From Antennarius striatus (taxonomy: Eukaryota > Chordata > Actinopteri > Lophiiformes > Antennariidae): a DNA stretch of 64,000 nt. Below, piece after piece: positions 50,640 to 63,323 of the stretch. A program made the translations under genes and the position numbers. Positions within the stretch are counted from its first letter, which is position 1; each line of letters begins with the position of its first letter. Below the pieces are notes generated by a model that saw nothing but the letters and a program-made list of their open reading frames with translations, was not told the origin of the DNA and did not search any database. The stretch is from NCBI RefSeq assembly GCF_040054535.1, contig NC_090783.1, positions 4,097,501 through 4,161,500 on the forward strand, read 5' to 3'.

Positions 50640-51938
50640 AATTTATATGCAGGACGTCTCCGCTTGAAGCGGAGGCTTGAAGGTTCCCACTGCTCACTTC
50701 TGCCAAATGTTGGACCAAGATTGGCTTCCAAAGGTTTTGCAATAACATAAATCATTCTTGTAGACTGAAAGCTGATGCTGAGAGCATTTTCACTCTCACC
50801 AGTGAATATGAGAATAGAATTATAGTGTAAACACGGTACAATAAGTCATTCCATACATTTTGGTTCTAGTAAGATCACATTTTCACTGTGATCGCTTGAA
50901 TCCAGCTGTTTCCCCTCACCAGAGAGCTGTTGGAGAAGAAAAATTAGATTTCATTCCTCAATGTTTCTAATGTAGTTTGCTGTGGTTGGCTGCTGGTTTT
51001 GATTGCAAGAATCCTTTTCCAGGCGTTTCTGTGTGTCTTGACATGCTGTGGAAGCTGGAGGCACCATTTGAGCATCATTTAGCTCTGGGATTCGGTGTCC
51101 AGGCTGCACTCGCCTCAGTTTGGCCTCTCATGCCAATTCTCATTTTCATTACATTCAGGCCACAGCAGTAAACAGTTTTTTAAAGATATGCCTTATATAT
51201 TTGTAGAACTACTTGGTGTTGTTAAGATTGTTCCATACTCATGAATGTTTACTGCATAAAAATAGAGATTTAATTTGAGTTGAAGATGCAACAATTTACC
51301 AGAATCTAAACAGAATTTTCGCATTCCAAGCTTCACAATTTACACGTTATGAACCAAAGCTTTACTTTTTTCTTTAATTGTATAATAGTCTTTATGGATG
51401 CTTGTTTTAAGTATATCTTAGTATAACTTGTTGATAATTCCCTGTTTCATGCAAAACAAGGAAGGAAATTCTGATTTCCAAACTACCTGGGAAAGATTTA
51501 GAATCGCAACTTGACAAATCAGTGATTATTGTTGCACACCACAAAGTCTTACTGACAGATTTTTGGGATCAAAGAGGAAACTGGGGAGCATCAACCTATC
51601 TTTATTTTTTCAGTTTGGCATTTCTGCAGTAAAATCTGTGATTAAAATGTGATATTAGTACATGAGAGGCACAAACTGGGCTGGAGATGGACCATTTAGG
51701 AGGAGCGTAGATAGCAGGTCTTGTGAAGGTGTGGATGCGTCACTGCGGAGTGTGTGTGAGGTACAATTTGCAATGCAATCTCACTAAAATGATAGGCCAT
51801 GTATGAATCAGATTGATGTTTTTTTCATGTTTAGCCCATTTATGTAAAACATCTTCTACATAGTAGGAGAATAAATCAAGATTTTTATGTAACCTTTTCT
51901 GGTGTGATGTGATTAAGTCTCTGTGTATGCGTGTGTGC

Positions 51939-51974
<36 letters not shown>

Positions 51975-52736
51975 GCAGGGGAACAGTGCTGGGTCTTTCA
52001 CTAAAACGAGTTGCAGCAGGCTCTATTCACCAGGCAAACACTACCGTCCACTGTTCCTCTTGAATGGGTACTTTTTTCAGGGTCCAGTCCTGCTAGATTA
52101 TCCTCCTCTGGATATCTGACTTCTGTTTCCTTAATCCCTTCAACATACTTCACATTTACATCCGACCCGTGGAGTGTCATTCATCGTGTTTTGTCACCGT
52201 GAGCCATGTCACAGACAGACTTCAAAGCTGTTCTGTGAGGTTTGTGCAACTTAACCAAGCTGAAACTGAACTTTGGGTTTTCCCTGTTTTGAACTCAAAC
52301 TGTGCGCTTGCCAAAACGCAGCCTTGGCCATCTATCTGATCAACCCCAAGCTAAAGGTCAGTGAACTCAGAGCCCACAGTATAGAGTCAATGAGTCTGGT
52401 AATCAGACACCAAGACACAACTTGCCTGCAACTTGCTTGACTGTTGATACCTTCTGCCTTAGAATATATACAATACTTGAGTAAATGGAAGTCCTTTCAG
52501 GAGTTTTTCCAAAGTCACATTATTGGCGAAAGAACCCCAGTAAAATCAGACTCAGACAGGGGTTTGCATTCTGTAGATCATAGTGACACAAGAGGAATGA
52601 TTTATTATTAAGATGCATTTTTCAAAATAAAAGTATCATGCTCATACATTGAAAAAATCCTATGAAAAGACACATCATCAGCATAGAAAGCGTGTTGCCA
52701 TGTTTGTCAGGCATTACTTTGAAAAAGAACATGTTA
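50640..52736. other. intergenic stretch between tapt1 and prom1
   Basis: No gene was seen. It is AT-rich, with a GT microsatellite at about 51925-51972. Any distal prom1 regulatory DNA would lie here, but I see no recognisable element. Confidence 0.5.
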
Positions 52737-52784
52737 AACACACACACACACACACACACAGAGTGAGAGAGAGAGAGAGAGAGA
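52737..52784. repeat. compound (CA)n(GA)n microsatellite
   Basis: CA units pass into GA units just before the CpG-rich prom1 promoter block. Confidence 0.9.
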
Positions 52785-53227
52785 AGGGACCTGGACAGGT
52801 GATTGGACCCCACGCGCGTCGTGTCGCGCGCCTCAGGAGGCCGATGAGCGCGAGCCGCCTTGGGTTTTACGCGCGCGTCAGACTAAACCAGCGGACGGTG
52901 CGAGTTGAGGACACCGAGAAAAGCGAGCACATCCTCGGCTGTTTGGTCCCCTGAGACGCCGGAGACCTCCGGGAGAATGTCTGTGAGGAGTCCGGACCGG
53001 GACGCGATGAGCTAACGGACCAGAACCGCGACTGTTGATGTGAAGTTCGGAACTTTTCCTTTGGACTGTTGTTTCTGAGCTGCGGGGATTAAACTATCCA
53101 GTGGAGCAGGTGTCCTTCCCCCCCCACCTCTCCATCCCCCTCCAGCCCGAAGAAAGAACGAACCACGGCTCGGGAATTTCTTTCTTTTATTTAATTTGTT
53201 CTGTTCAGAGCAGGACTTTTCGGAGAC
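52785..53227 (+). promoter_or_regulatory. prom1 CpG-rich promoter / 5' leader
   Basis: A block rich in CpG (many CGCGCG runs near 52815-52890) begins right after a (CA)n(GA)n microsatellite and leads into the prom1 start codon. A CCAAT box is present as ATTGG near 52802. Upstream ATGs occur, one opening a 37-codon reading frame at 52843; if they are transcribed they could lower translation. The transcription start is not determined. Confidence 0.5.
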
Positions 53228-56200
53228 ATGTTGTGGATACGGTGGCTGGTCCTTCTGCTCTACTGGGGGGCCACATGTGGCGAGCAGCAGCCGGAGGAGA
53301 GGGGCTCGGTACCCGCGGAGGTGCGCGCGGACTCCCGCAGACAGAGGTCTCCTCCGCCGGTCGAGCCGCTGGACTTTGGGTTTGTGCCGGCTGCAGTTTA
53401 TGACACCCACGCTTACTACGAGCCGGGGGCCGTGGGGCTCCTCTTCCACATTGTCCATGCTTTCCTCTACGTTGTTCAACCGCACTCCTTCCCCAAAGGT
53501 GAGATTACCACCCCCCCCACCCTCCTCTTCCTCATCATGTCCTTCATCCCCATCTCCATTCCTCACAGGGAATTCTTCACTTTCATTTTTATTTTTCACG
53601 ACTAGTTTTATTGTCATGTTTTCTAACTTCCACCAGGATGTTTAGTTTAGAATGAATTAATTATTATTAATAATAATTGAATTTTTATTCATGCTGCATA
53701 AAAAAATTCCAGCAGAAAAATATGACAAAATTACAGAAAAGAGGCATTTAGTCTATAAAATGTGAGATTAAAAGTTAATGAATGAATGCTTTTTTTATTT
53801 TTATACATATGGTGGTAAAACAACAAAATAGACTGAACAGAAAAACAAAGTATAGACAAAACCAATAACAATAGTCAAAAAAATGATTCTCATATGTCAT
53901 AAAAAGGAGTAGGTTGAAGCATAAGCTGATGTAAACCTACGCCTTCTCAACTTGTTAATTAAGAATTAATAAGTGCATGTTATAAATGCTAATGAATAGT
54001 GAACAGAGAGGTGCATCAAAACGGTATAAAGTGTATTTAAAGGCCAGCTGAAGAGCTGGGGGGAGATGCATTTGTGGTATATGATAATAAAGTTTTTTGA
54101 ATTGATTTGAACTGAATTGAAAAATCCTAGTTTTAACAGTAGCTTTGATTGTGAAAACTTTTCCATTAACATGCACGTCTGTAAGCAAAGCACTAACAGC
54201 TCACCTGTCAGTGTTTGGTTTCACTTCCTGTCTCTTAATTAAAACAGCTTCTTCTAAAATAACCTTCCATGTAGTTGTTCTGATGATGTCTGCTTGTTGA
54301 TCTCATTAACCAACAATATGACCGATTAGTGAGATCAATGGCGGTCATGTATCACCAATTATCTCCTTGGTGCATTTACATGACTAAAGTGATCACAAAT
54401 TGATCAGTTTTGGGATGTAACCAGTAGAAACATGGTGAAAGTAGCATCCCTGTCCCCTTGTGGTGCGATTGTGGTGATACTACACACCTTAAGTGGTTTG
54501 TTTGTTGCTAAAAGCACAACTATGTGTGGTCACGTTGGAGGACAGTGCAATAGGATTGAAGGTTTTAAGTTGCTGCCATTTTGGTGTCCAGAGTTAGAGC
54601 CACTGGCTGGGTAATCAATTAGCAGATCAGCGATTAGAAGAGGCTTTCTCAGTCACCTGCATCACTGCATAATACCTTAATCCATTGGACCATATGCTGC
54701 TGCTGCTGGGGACTTTCCAGCATGATTCAGTGCTACAAGCAGGTACAGGTAGAGACCACCTGGATGTGGTGTTGCACACCCCCCAGCATCATGTCCACCA
54801 ATGGTAACACACCATCAAGCAAAGCTATTGGTTCAGGTTGGAAAATCACATTCATTGGGGGGGGGGAAAGCAGCACAATCATCCTTCAGAGGTGAATTAA
54901 CGGGTTATAAAAGAACCAATGAGCAAACGTGAAGACAGTCATGTTATTTCTGCTGTTTTAACTCATCAAGGTTTGTTTTCCCCCCAAAAATCAGCAAGCT
55001 CATCATCAGTCATGACTGGTTCTGGACTCACTCGAACCAAATATGTGTGGAGGGTGTCTCTGTGGACAGGACACTTTGTGGACTCTCGCTGTAAAGAGGC
55101 AGCGTCTTATCCCTCTGATACACCCCGGAGAGATTAGAGGATTAGCATCCACAGTGCTAATGCTAGCACTGTATGGCTATCACAACTACAGATGGCATTG
55201 TCTCACACACACACACACACACCCACACACATGCTGAAGTACACATTCTGACACAAACTGAAAGTGGGTCAGAATCCTGTTATTTCTATGTTTGCTTTAA
55301 TTACCGTGTGGCGGCAGGAGGAAAAGTTATTGATCAGGGGTTAATGTCTGAAATCAGATCAGCAAAAGAGAAGCATGAATGAACCTGCAGAGCAGAATTC
55401 AGTCGGAAATTTATAATATAAGTTTAATGATTCATTTTCCATAATATTTTCCCACTTGTAATCAAGATTTCTCCTACAGACTTGACTGCTGAATAGATTT
55501 ATCATCAAACCTTGACATGGTCACGGTGTTCTCCCCCACACTATGGGCTCCAAGATGTCTGTTCTGTAATCTGTGTGCAGCCTATCAAGGCTGTGTCGGA
55601 GAACACTGTTAATAAACCATTTTTTATTTTACCTTTTTAGGCGAGACGTCATTCATGCGTTTATAAAAACTACTTTTCATTGAGCTTATTTAATAAAATA
55701 TGCATATTGAAACTTAAGTAGGTTTCATGTTAGTTTGCTCACTTTCGAAAAGGGGAGGGATGCAAAGATTTGTTCAAAGCTTTAAGATTTCTGTGTCTTG
55801 TGTGTGAAATTGTTTCCTTACTTTAAAGGTGTAGGTGTGTGTTGTTGAGTTGCAGAAAGCTTTGTCCATGCCTGTCAGTAATCTCTTAGACTAGGTCAGC
55901 GTAGAGGATTGTGCCAGCCTATATTTACACATTACCGTAAGAAGGTTCTGCTTATATATCTTAACAGCTAATAGCAGCCTTGTTGATAGTTTTTAGTTGT
56001 TTGTCACTCTGATAATATGTTGTTTAGACACTGATGGGTCCACCTGGTGTGACTTTATAGGCCTTAGATTATCTAATTACCTGCTATATGCATGCATCTA
56101 TAAATATTCAGTTCCTCTCCCAGCAGTCATGAGTTCAAGTTGGGCTGCGGTCTCTTCATCCTTTCTCGTCTAATTCCTTTCATTTACAGTAACTACCTCT

Positions 56201-58955
56201 CATACTCGGTCAGTGAACTAAGCTTTCTAAGCTCTGCCTCCCTGTTGCTAATGCTAACTAAGTAGCTGAGGGACAGCAGGTAGAATCCATGTGCTATTGT
56301 GCTACAGCTTCACCCTGCTTGACAGGCTGAGGTCTTCTCCAGGTGAAACGTGTGTTCACAGCAGTCAAAGCAACCATCATCCAACAGCTACGAGAGGATT
56401 ATCACCAAAAATCTTCCTTTTGCTCACCAGAAAATCTTCATTAGACTAGTTTACTATTCATTTACATCCAATATTTCAGGAATTAGTCATGTCAAAAGTC
56501 ATTACTTAGCCCAAACAAATGTTCAATTACTTTGTCACTTTTTTCTATTTATTTTGATGGTGCTAATGTAAAACTAAGATATGTTGATATGAAATCAACG
56601 AAGCAAACACCTTTAAAGCATTATAATCAGCAAATGTGATGATAGATAATTAGTACTAAATGATATATCCTCATTTTTGCTTGTCAGATGTATTTGCTGC
56701 ATTTCTCTGTCATGTATGGCTGTAACCTGATATTTGGTCAGCAGGTTGGCAGAAGGCAGCAGAGACGGATGCATCAGCGTCTACATGCTAACCTGGCCTC
56801 CCTCTGTTTGTCATATGCATTTAAATAAACCCATCATTTTTTGTTGCTGGTAATGCTAGAGTTTGTGTGTGCGTGCGTGCACGCGTGCGTGTGTGTGTGT
56901 GTCTGTAAAGGAATCAGTGTTTACCTGTTGAGTAACATCGTGGGTGAACCCCTGTGCAGGTAGGCTTAATGTTGGCTGACCCACATAAACACTCTGACAG
57001 CTGGCTGTTCAAACCGCCGCCAACAAACACGCCACTGTTTCATTCATGATGAAATACATCCACGAAACTCTGAAATCAGGACCGAGTCCTAATAATCAGT
57101 TTCCTGCTCATAAACAGATTTGTGTGTGTTTTTCACACCGGTGCTGAAGCGCCTTCATATCTGTTCTGGTTTTCTGTTGTTGTTTTTTTCAGATCTGATT
57201 GTTAAAGTTATCCAACAAAATATGGGAGGAATCAAAATAGAGGAATGGAGAAAGGTACGTTTGATTTAGTTTCTTAAATTATAAGGAATGAATATTTAGT
57301 AAATTTAAAAGACACAGAGAATGTCTTTCCGTTACCTTCATGTCTCCCTTTAGAAATAGGAATTCTGAGCATCTTCTCAACAGAATGTCACACTGACTGT
57401 TTTTGTTTTGTCTTTTTTCCTTCTGTGGATTTTCCTGCAAACTGTGCATCTGCATGCATTGATGCGGATGCACTTTGTGGATTCAGCCAGAAAACGTGGT
57501 CCTCTTGCTTCAGGTAATCTCACAACACATTCCAAACTGTCACACAGAGTCTCAGAAACGATGTGACGAGTGGAACGTTTTGGTCTGAATTCTGCAGTCG
57601 CTCTACTACGAGGCTGGATTCCTCATTTGTGTGGCCATCGGCGTGGTGTTCCTGGTCCTCACCCCCATCATTGGCATGTGTTTCTGTGTGTGTCGGTGCT
57701 GTGAGAACTGTGGAGGGGAGATGCACCAGAGACAGAGGAAGAATGTCGACTGTCAGAGAGGCTTCTACACCGCCTCCCTCATCGCCACGTCTATCTTTAT
57801 CATGTGAGTCGTCATGTAGTTTGTCAGCGTTTATGAAGAAGACAAATGATGTTGTCATTCTGTGATGAGTCGTTGTCACCCCACTGACAATGTTTTAATC
57901 TTCTGTATAAAAGCCCAAAATGACTTTTTTTTTACATTAGTTTAAATCCATGCTAGTGAGCGCTTCTCCCTTGTGAAACTCATCACAGACTTCAGTTCTC
58001 TACCAGATGGTGGGGGCGAGGGGTTCGCTAGTGACACCATGAACAGAGTGTTCCAGCCAATATCCAGCAAAATCATACAATCACTGAGGGTTGAGGAGGA
58101 GTGGACCAACGCTCCACAGACCCTAATCAAACACCTAGAGCATCGATCAGTACATCAAATAAAAAATGAATATATGGAATGCATTCTTTATCGATAGATT
58201 TTAATTTTTTTCCAAGGTGAAACACACCTGCTGACAAAGAGGAAACCCTCACTGATATTGATTAACATTTTAAGTGTAAAGAAAACTAAATTATAAATAA
58301 AACTTTTTATTGGATAGAAAAGTCAAATAGTTTTCATTTGAACTTGGATACCAAACAAGTGTCCTGTGTCTATAGTTTTATTGAGTGTATTTAATGTTAT
58401 TGGCTCCTAAAATTAGTTTATTCCATGTCAACATTATCAGTAACCCTTCTATAAATTTTGGTATGTGATTCATTTATCGAATCCGTGGAGCTTCCGTTTC
58501 ACCACATGTGCTCACCTGAACCTCGGAGCAGCTTACCTGCTGTGGAGGAGACAGGTGCTCTGTCAGAAATGAAACCCAAACTGCAGGACAGTTAGATGTT
58601 ACTGATATCACCCCCCCCTGACCCTAAGAGGCCTCTCTGTGTGAATGAGCGCTTCCACCTTCAGATACGCATGCGTCCCTACATTGTGAGAATGCTAAAG
58701 TAATAAAGCACTTTAGCATTCTCACACTGTACTGGAATGTGTCTGTAATGATTTCTCTCAGTAATGACATTTAATTCATCTGATCTTGAGTCAGATGTCG
58801 AAGGAAATAAAAAATCAAGCGAAATAAACACAATCTTAAAATCTGCTGTAGAAATGTGGCTCAACCACATCCCCAGTGAGTCGTTGATGAAGCTTAATTC
58901 ATGTTATTGAGGCATCGCTGCCCTCTGCTGGTGAATACCGGTCACTCTATTTATC

Positions 58956-59013
<58 letters not shown>

Positions 59014-62000
59014 TGTGTGTGTTTCAGTCTAGGAGTACTAATTGCCTATGCTGCGAACCATAATGTCAGCACACAGATTAAGAGCACACGACGATTTATC
59101 AACACCAACATGAGAGACCTGAGGACGTTTGCTAACAACACACCTGCGGTAAATCCTCACACGTGTGCACACACAAACACACACACACACACACACACAC
59201 GCACTTTTTTTGTGTGCAACTTCGATAAAAATTTGTCTCTTATTTCAGCAAATTGAATACCTGACTGCTCAGTACACCACAGCAAAGAACAAAGTCCTGT
59301 CAGAACTCGACAGTAAGTTGACCTCCAGCTGTTTGCACGCAGTATTTACCTGATGTCCGGCTTCCTTTGCAGGTATCGACCCGTGCATAAATGTAGTGCT
59401 ATCATGCAGTCAATCTTTCCATGTGTCCTGACAGACATCGGACCCTTGCTGGGTGGGAGGATCCACAGTCAGCTGGAGAAAGAGGTGGTTCCCTCACTGG
59501 ACACTGCATTGCGAATGGCAGGAGGTAAAACACAGGATTATGTAACATGAAGTCCTGTTTGCTCCATTAGTACACCGACACGGCACGTTTTACATGAGCC
59601 ACGAGATAATGATGGCTTTTCATGTTATTTCCATCTTAAAACTCTCTGATGTTAGAATTAAAGTGGAAATTCATTATTTTTTGTTATATTTTAGGACAAA
59701 TTTCCAAACTTCTCTTGTAGAATTGAATGAAGGGATTTCTTTTCTATAAGCAGTCGTACGTTTCTTGCCTTTCCTTGTCCTGCTGCGTGCCTTCAGGGTG
59801 CATCATCAGTATTTTTAACTTGAACCTTTTTCCTTTCTGATTCCTTCACAATTCCTTTTATCTAAAGCCAAAGTTGAGAATGCCATCAAAGGTAATTACA
59901 GCTGATCTGGGGTCAGTCTTTCAGTGCTGGTGATTTGGTGTCAGTGCATTCCTGGGTGTTACAGATACTATAGATCCTGACCTTGAGCTGCTGTCGTCTC
60001 TGGTCAGAGTCAGTGTTGTGTTGTCATTACCGATCTGTTGTAGTGCGTGAATTGTGACTCTGAACATAAATCCCTCAAGGCTCACCAGTTATTTGAAAAT
60101 AACTGTTAAAATGTAGATTTAATTGTCGTGTTCCTCTCCTTGTTAGCGATGCGGGAGACCAAAGAGGCCCTGGAGAACGTCAGCTCCTCCTTGGAGGTTC
60201 TTCAGGATGGAACAGTGAAGCTTAAGGCCAGTTTATCAGACGAGCGTTCCTCCCTCTCCAACACCCTGTCGGACCCCGCCTGCACCAACGGGGCTGTGTC
60301 TCACACCTGCAACTCCATCCGCTCCACCCTGTCGCAGCTGGTGGTCAACGCTGACTTCTCCAGGGTACCAAGAAACAGAAATGAATGAAAAGGAGCATTT
60401 ATCGTGATTGTCGTGCCACATTTCCTATGTTTCTTCTCCGTCAGCTCCCAGATGTCAGTAACGCCCTGGCCAATGTCAACACTGTCCTGAGAACAGACCT
60501 CAGCAATATTGTGCAGAAGGTTAGCCTCTGTCGCCATTTTTAACAGTAACACTTCAGGAAACACACATGTGTTCAAGTAATATATCAGAATCACTTTTTC
60601 TCTCCTCCAGGGTTACTCGTCCTTCAACGACACACCGAGACTGGTTAAAGAACAGACTAAAAACATCATCTCAGGTACCAATTTATTTGTTTGTTCCTCT
60701 CTGCAGTCGTCCTGCAGTCTTTCACTTTCATATTTTCTATTCTCTTCTACGTTTCTTCACGCTTGCAAACGATGAAATCACAGCTCTTCCTCGTAAGTCC
60801 CGTGCCGTCCCTTTCTGATTGTCAAATGTGTCGCTGCCAAAGTCAACAGGTGTTCCAGTTCATGTAAACCTGCTCCAATCCTTGCTGCTGGCCTCTATAT
60901 CTATGGTTTGTGTTTGTAGGAGTAAAAACCATGCTGGACAAAATCGGCACAGAAATCAACAACTTTGCCAAGATGTTTCCAGTGGAAGCTTCTCTGGCGA
61001 ATTTCACCATTTTCCTCAACAATGGACAGAAAAACATTGAGTCCTATTACCCTCAGGTGGACCAGATAGACTTCTACAGGTATGTGCATACGTATTTATA
61101 TTTCTATCTAACTATCGGGTTGTTGGAACAGGACTCTACCACCTCCACAAGTTTAACTGCCTGTTTTAGGGTCATCAATGCATGTTCCTGTGCTTGTGTG
61201 TGTGTGTGTGTGTGTGTGTGTGACAGGTGGATCGGCTGCGTGGCGGTACTCTGCATGGTCGTCCTGGTTCTTGCCTTCAACATCCTCGGGCTTCTGTGCG
61301 GCACCTGCGGCTACGACAAGCAAGCTACACCGACGACCCGAGGATGTCTCTCAAATACAGGGGGCAACCTGCTAATGGCGTATGTAACTATGGCAACAAT
61401 TAAAATGTAGATGCAGAGATATTTGAGAGATATATTTCCATTTTTCCCAGATAGTTTTCCTAATCCTACCTTTAGTGCTGTGATTTGCTGGTACTTGTTG
61501 TTCATCTGAGATTATCACCTGAGATGCAGTTGTGATTTCTTACTGACACACTTTAATCTGTATTTTAAAAAAAGTCTGGAATTGCTCATGCTCATGCTTC
61601 ATGAGGTTACGAGCTACTTAGAACTGAGCCACAAGCTTCAAACATGAACCTGAATTCTGTCATTAGATAAAACTGAACCAAAAAAAATAATCTTAATAGT
61701 GTTAATCTCTTCCTCACTCAGTGGGGTGGGATTCTCTTTCATTTTTGCCTGGATGCTGATGGCCATGGTGACCGCCCTGTTTGTCGTTGGAGGCAACGTG
61801 GAGAAGCTGGTGTGTGAACCGCTGGCCAATCGACAGCTGTTCTCGGTACTGAAGAGTCTCCGCCCTCTTTGAATCGTTCTGCTTCAATCCATCTCTGCCT
61901 TTGTCTTCGCAAAATTGCAATGAATATGCATCTATGTGTGTGTGTGTGTCTGTGTGTCTAGATTATAGATACACCATTCCTGGTTCATCCGGCTAAGAAG

Positions 62001-63256
62001 AACTTCCTGCCTGGGATGCTGTTTCAGAATCCGAACATTGACTTGACCATAGGAAGCATGTACAGGTAACATATCATCAATGAATGCTGTACGTTCTTTT
62101 ATTCTTTTATTTGTCTGTTGGTTTTGAATTCTAAAAGCTCCAATGAGACGTTACATTCTGTAATTTACAGGACTTAATTAACATTGAACATTTTCGAACA
62201 CAAAATGAAGAGAAAGAATTGAGAGCTTTATCATAGTCAAGATAAAACTTGTTTTTGCGGCAGATTATGTTGATAAAATCCTGTTTCCCACATTTATAAA
62301 TAAAATCTAAAACAAATCCAGATTTACTTTTAATATCACTAAAATGTAATTGTTGTGTCACAGGGAGTGTCATGAGAACAATGGTTTGTACCACGCTCTG
62401 CAGCTGGAGACCATGTTCAACATCAACTCCTTCCTGAACAGAACAGTGGTGAGCGTCCCGCTGCAGGAACACCTGATCGTTTCTACACATCCATCACGAG
62501 GATGACGAGGGGGCAGGAAGCTTAACTATGTAATGAAGAGTTTTTAATTTGGGTTTCACAACAGTACAACAAGGATCTGGCCAAAGTGTTGGAAGGCGTT
62601 CAGGTCGACCTGCAGGACATCTCGCTGCTGGAGCAGGCCGGCAGAGACAACCTCATCAACTTCGCCAACTCTGGAGTTGGACAGATTGACTTTGACGCCT
62701 ACCTGGCTGAGGTAATCTGTGTGTGTGAAAAGAACTTTCGACGTTATCTTCACTATATGCATGAATTATGAACATTATTTTTTTATATTTAGGTAATTAA
62801 AGGAGTCACCGTTGTGGATCTCTTGTCCTTCTCTGCTGACCTTGAGGCTCAGACTGACAATCTGGTGAGTTCCTGAACTACATTCCCCACAAATAACATT
62901 CATTATGTTGTTGCTGTTAACATTCAAATGTCACGAAACCCAAAAAAAACATGATATCTGCAATAGTTTTAAAACATTCTCAAATGACATCAACAGGAAT
63001 CTACTGGAGGAAGCTATGCATATTCTATTTACAGTACTGCTGCAGTTAGTTGTTCATTCATTCACCTTTAATTTATCCTATTCATCTACAATCTACTAAT
63101 TTTGATGGTTTTATTTATTTTAAATCATATTTTTTAACATCTTAAAAGTGTAGCGTTACGAAGTGGCATAAAAAATATTCTTTAATGCGCCTCTCTGGAT
63201 GTGAAATAGTTATGCATCATGGGGTGCTGGTCTGAACAAGTTGTCCATTTACCTTG

Positions 63257-63323
<67 letters not shown>

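Noticed and set aside
60782-60790. Possible 9-nt prom1 micro-exon between ATCACAG and GTAAGT
   Set aside because: The splice signals are tempting and the phase fits, but human prominin 1 has no matching residues and the acceptor has a poor upstream tract. Not listed without RNA evidence.
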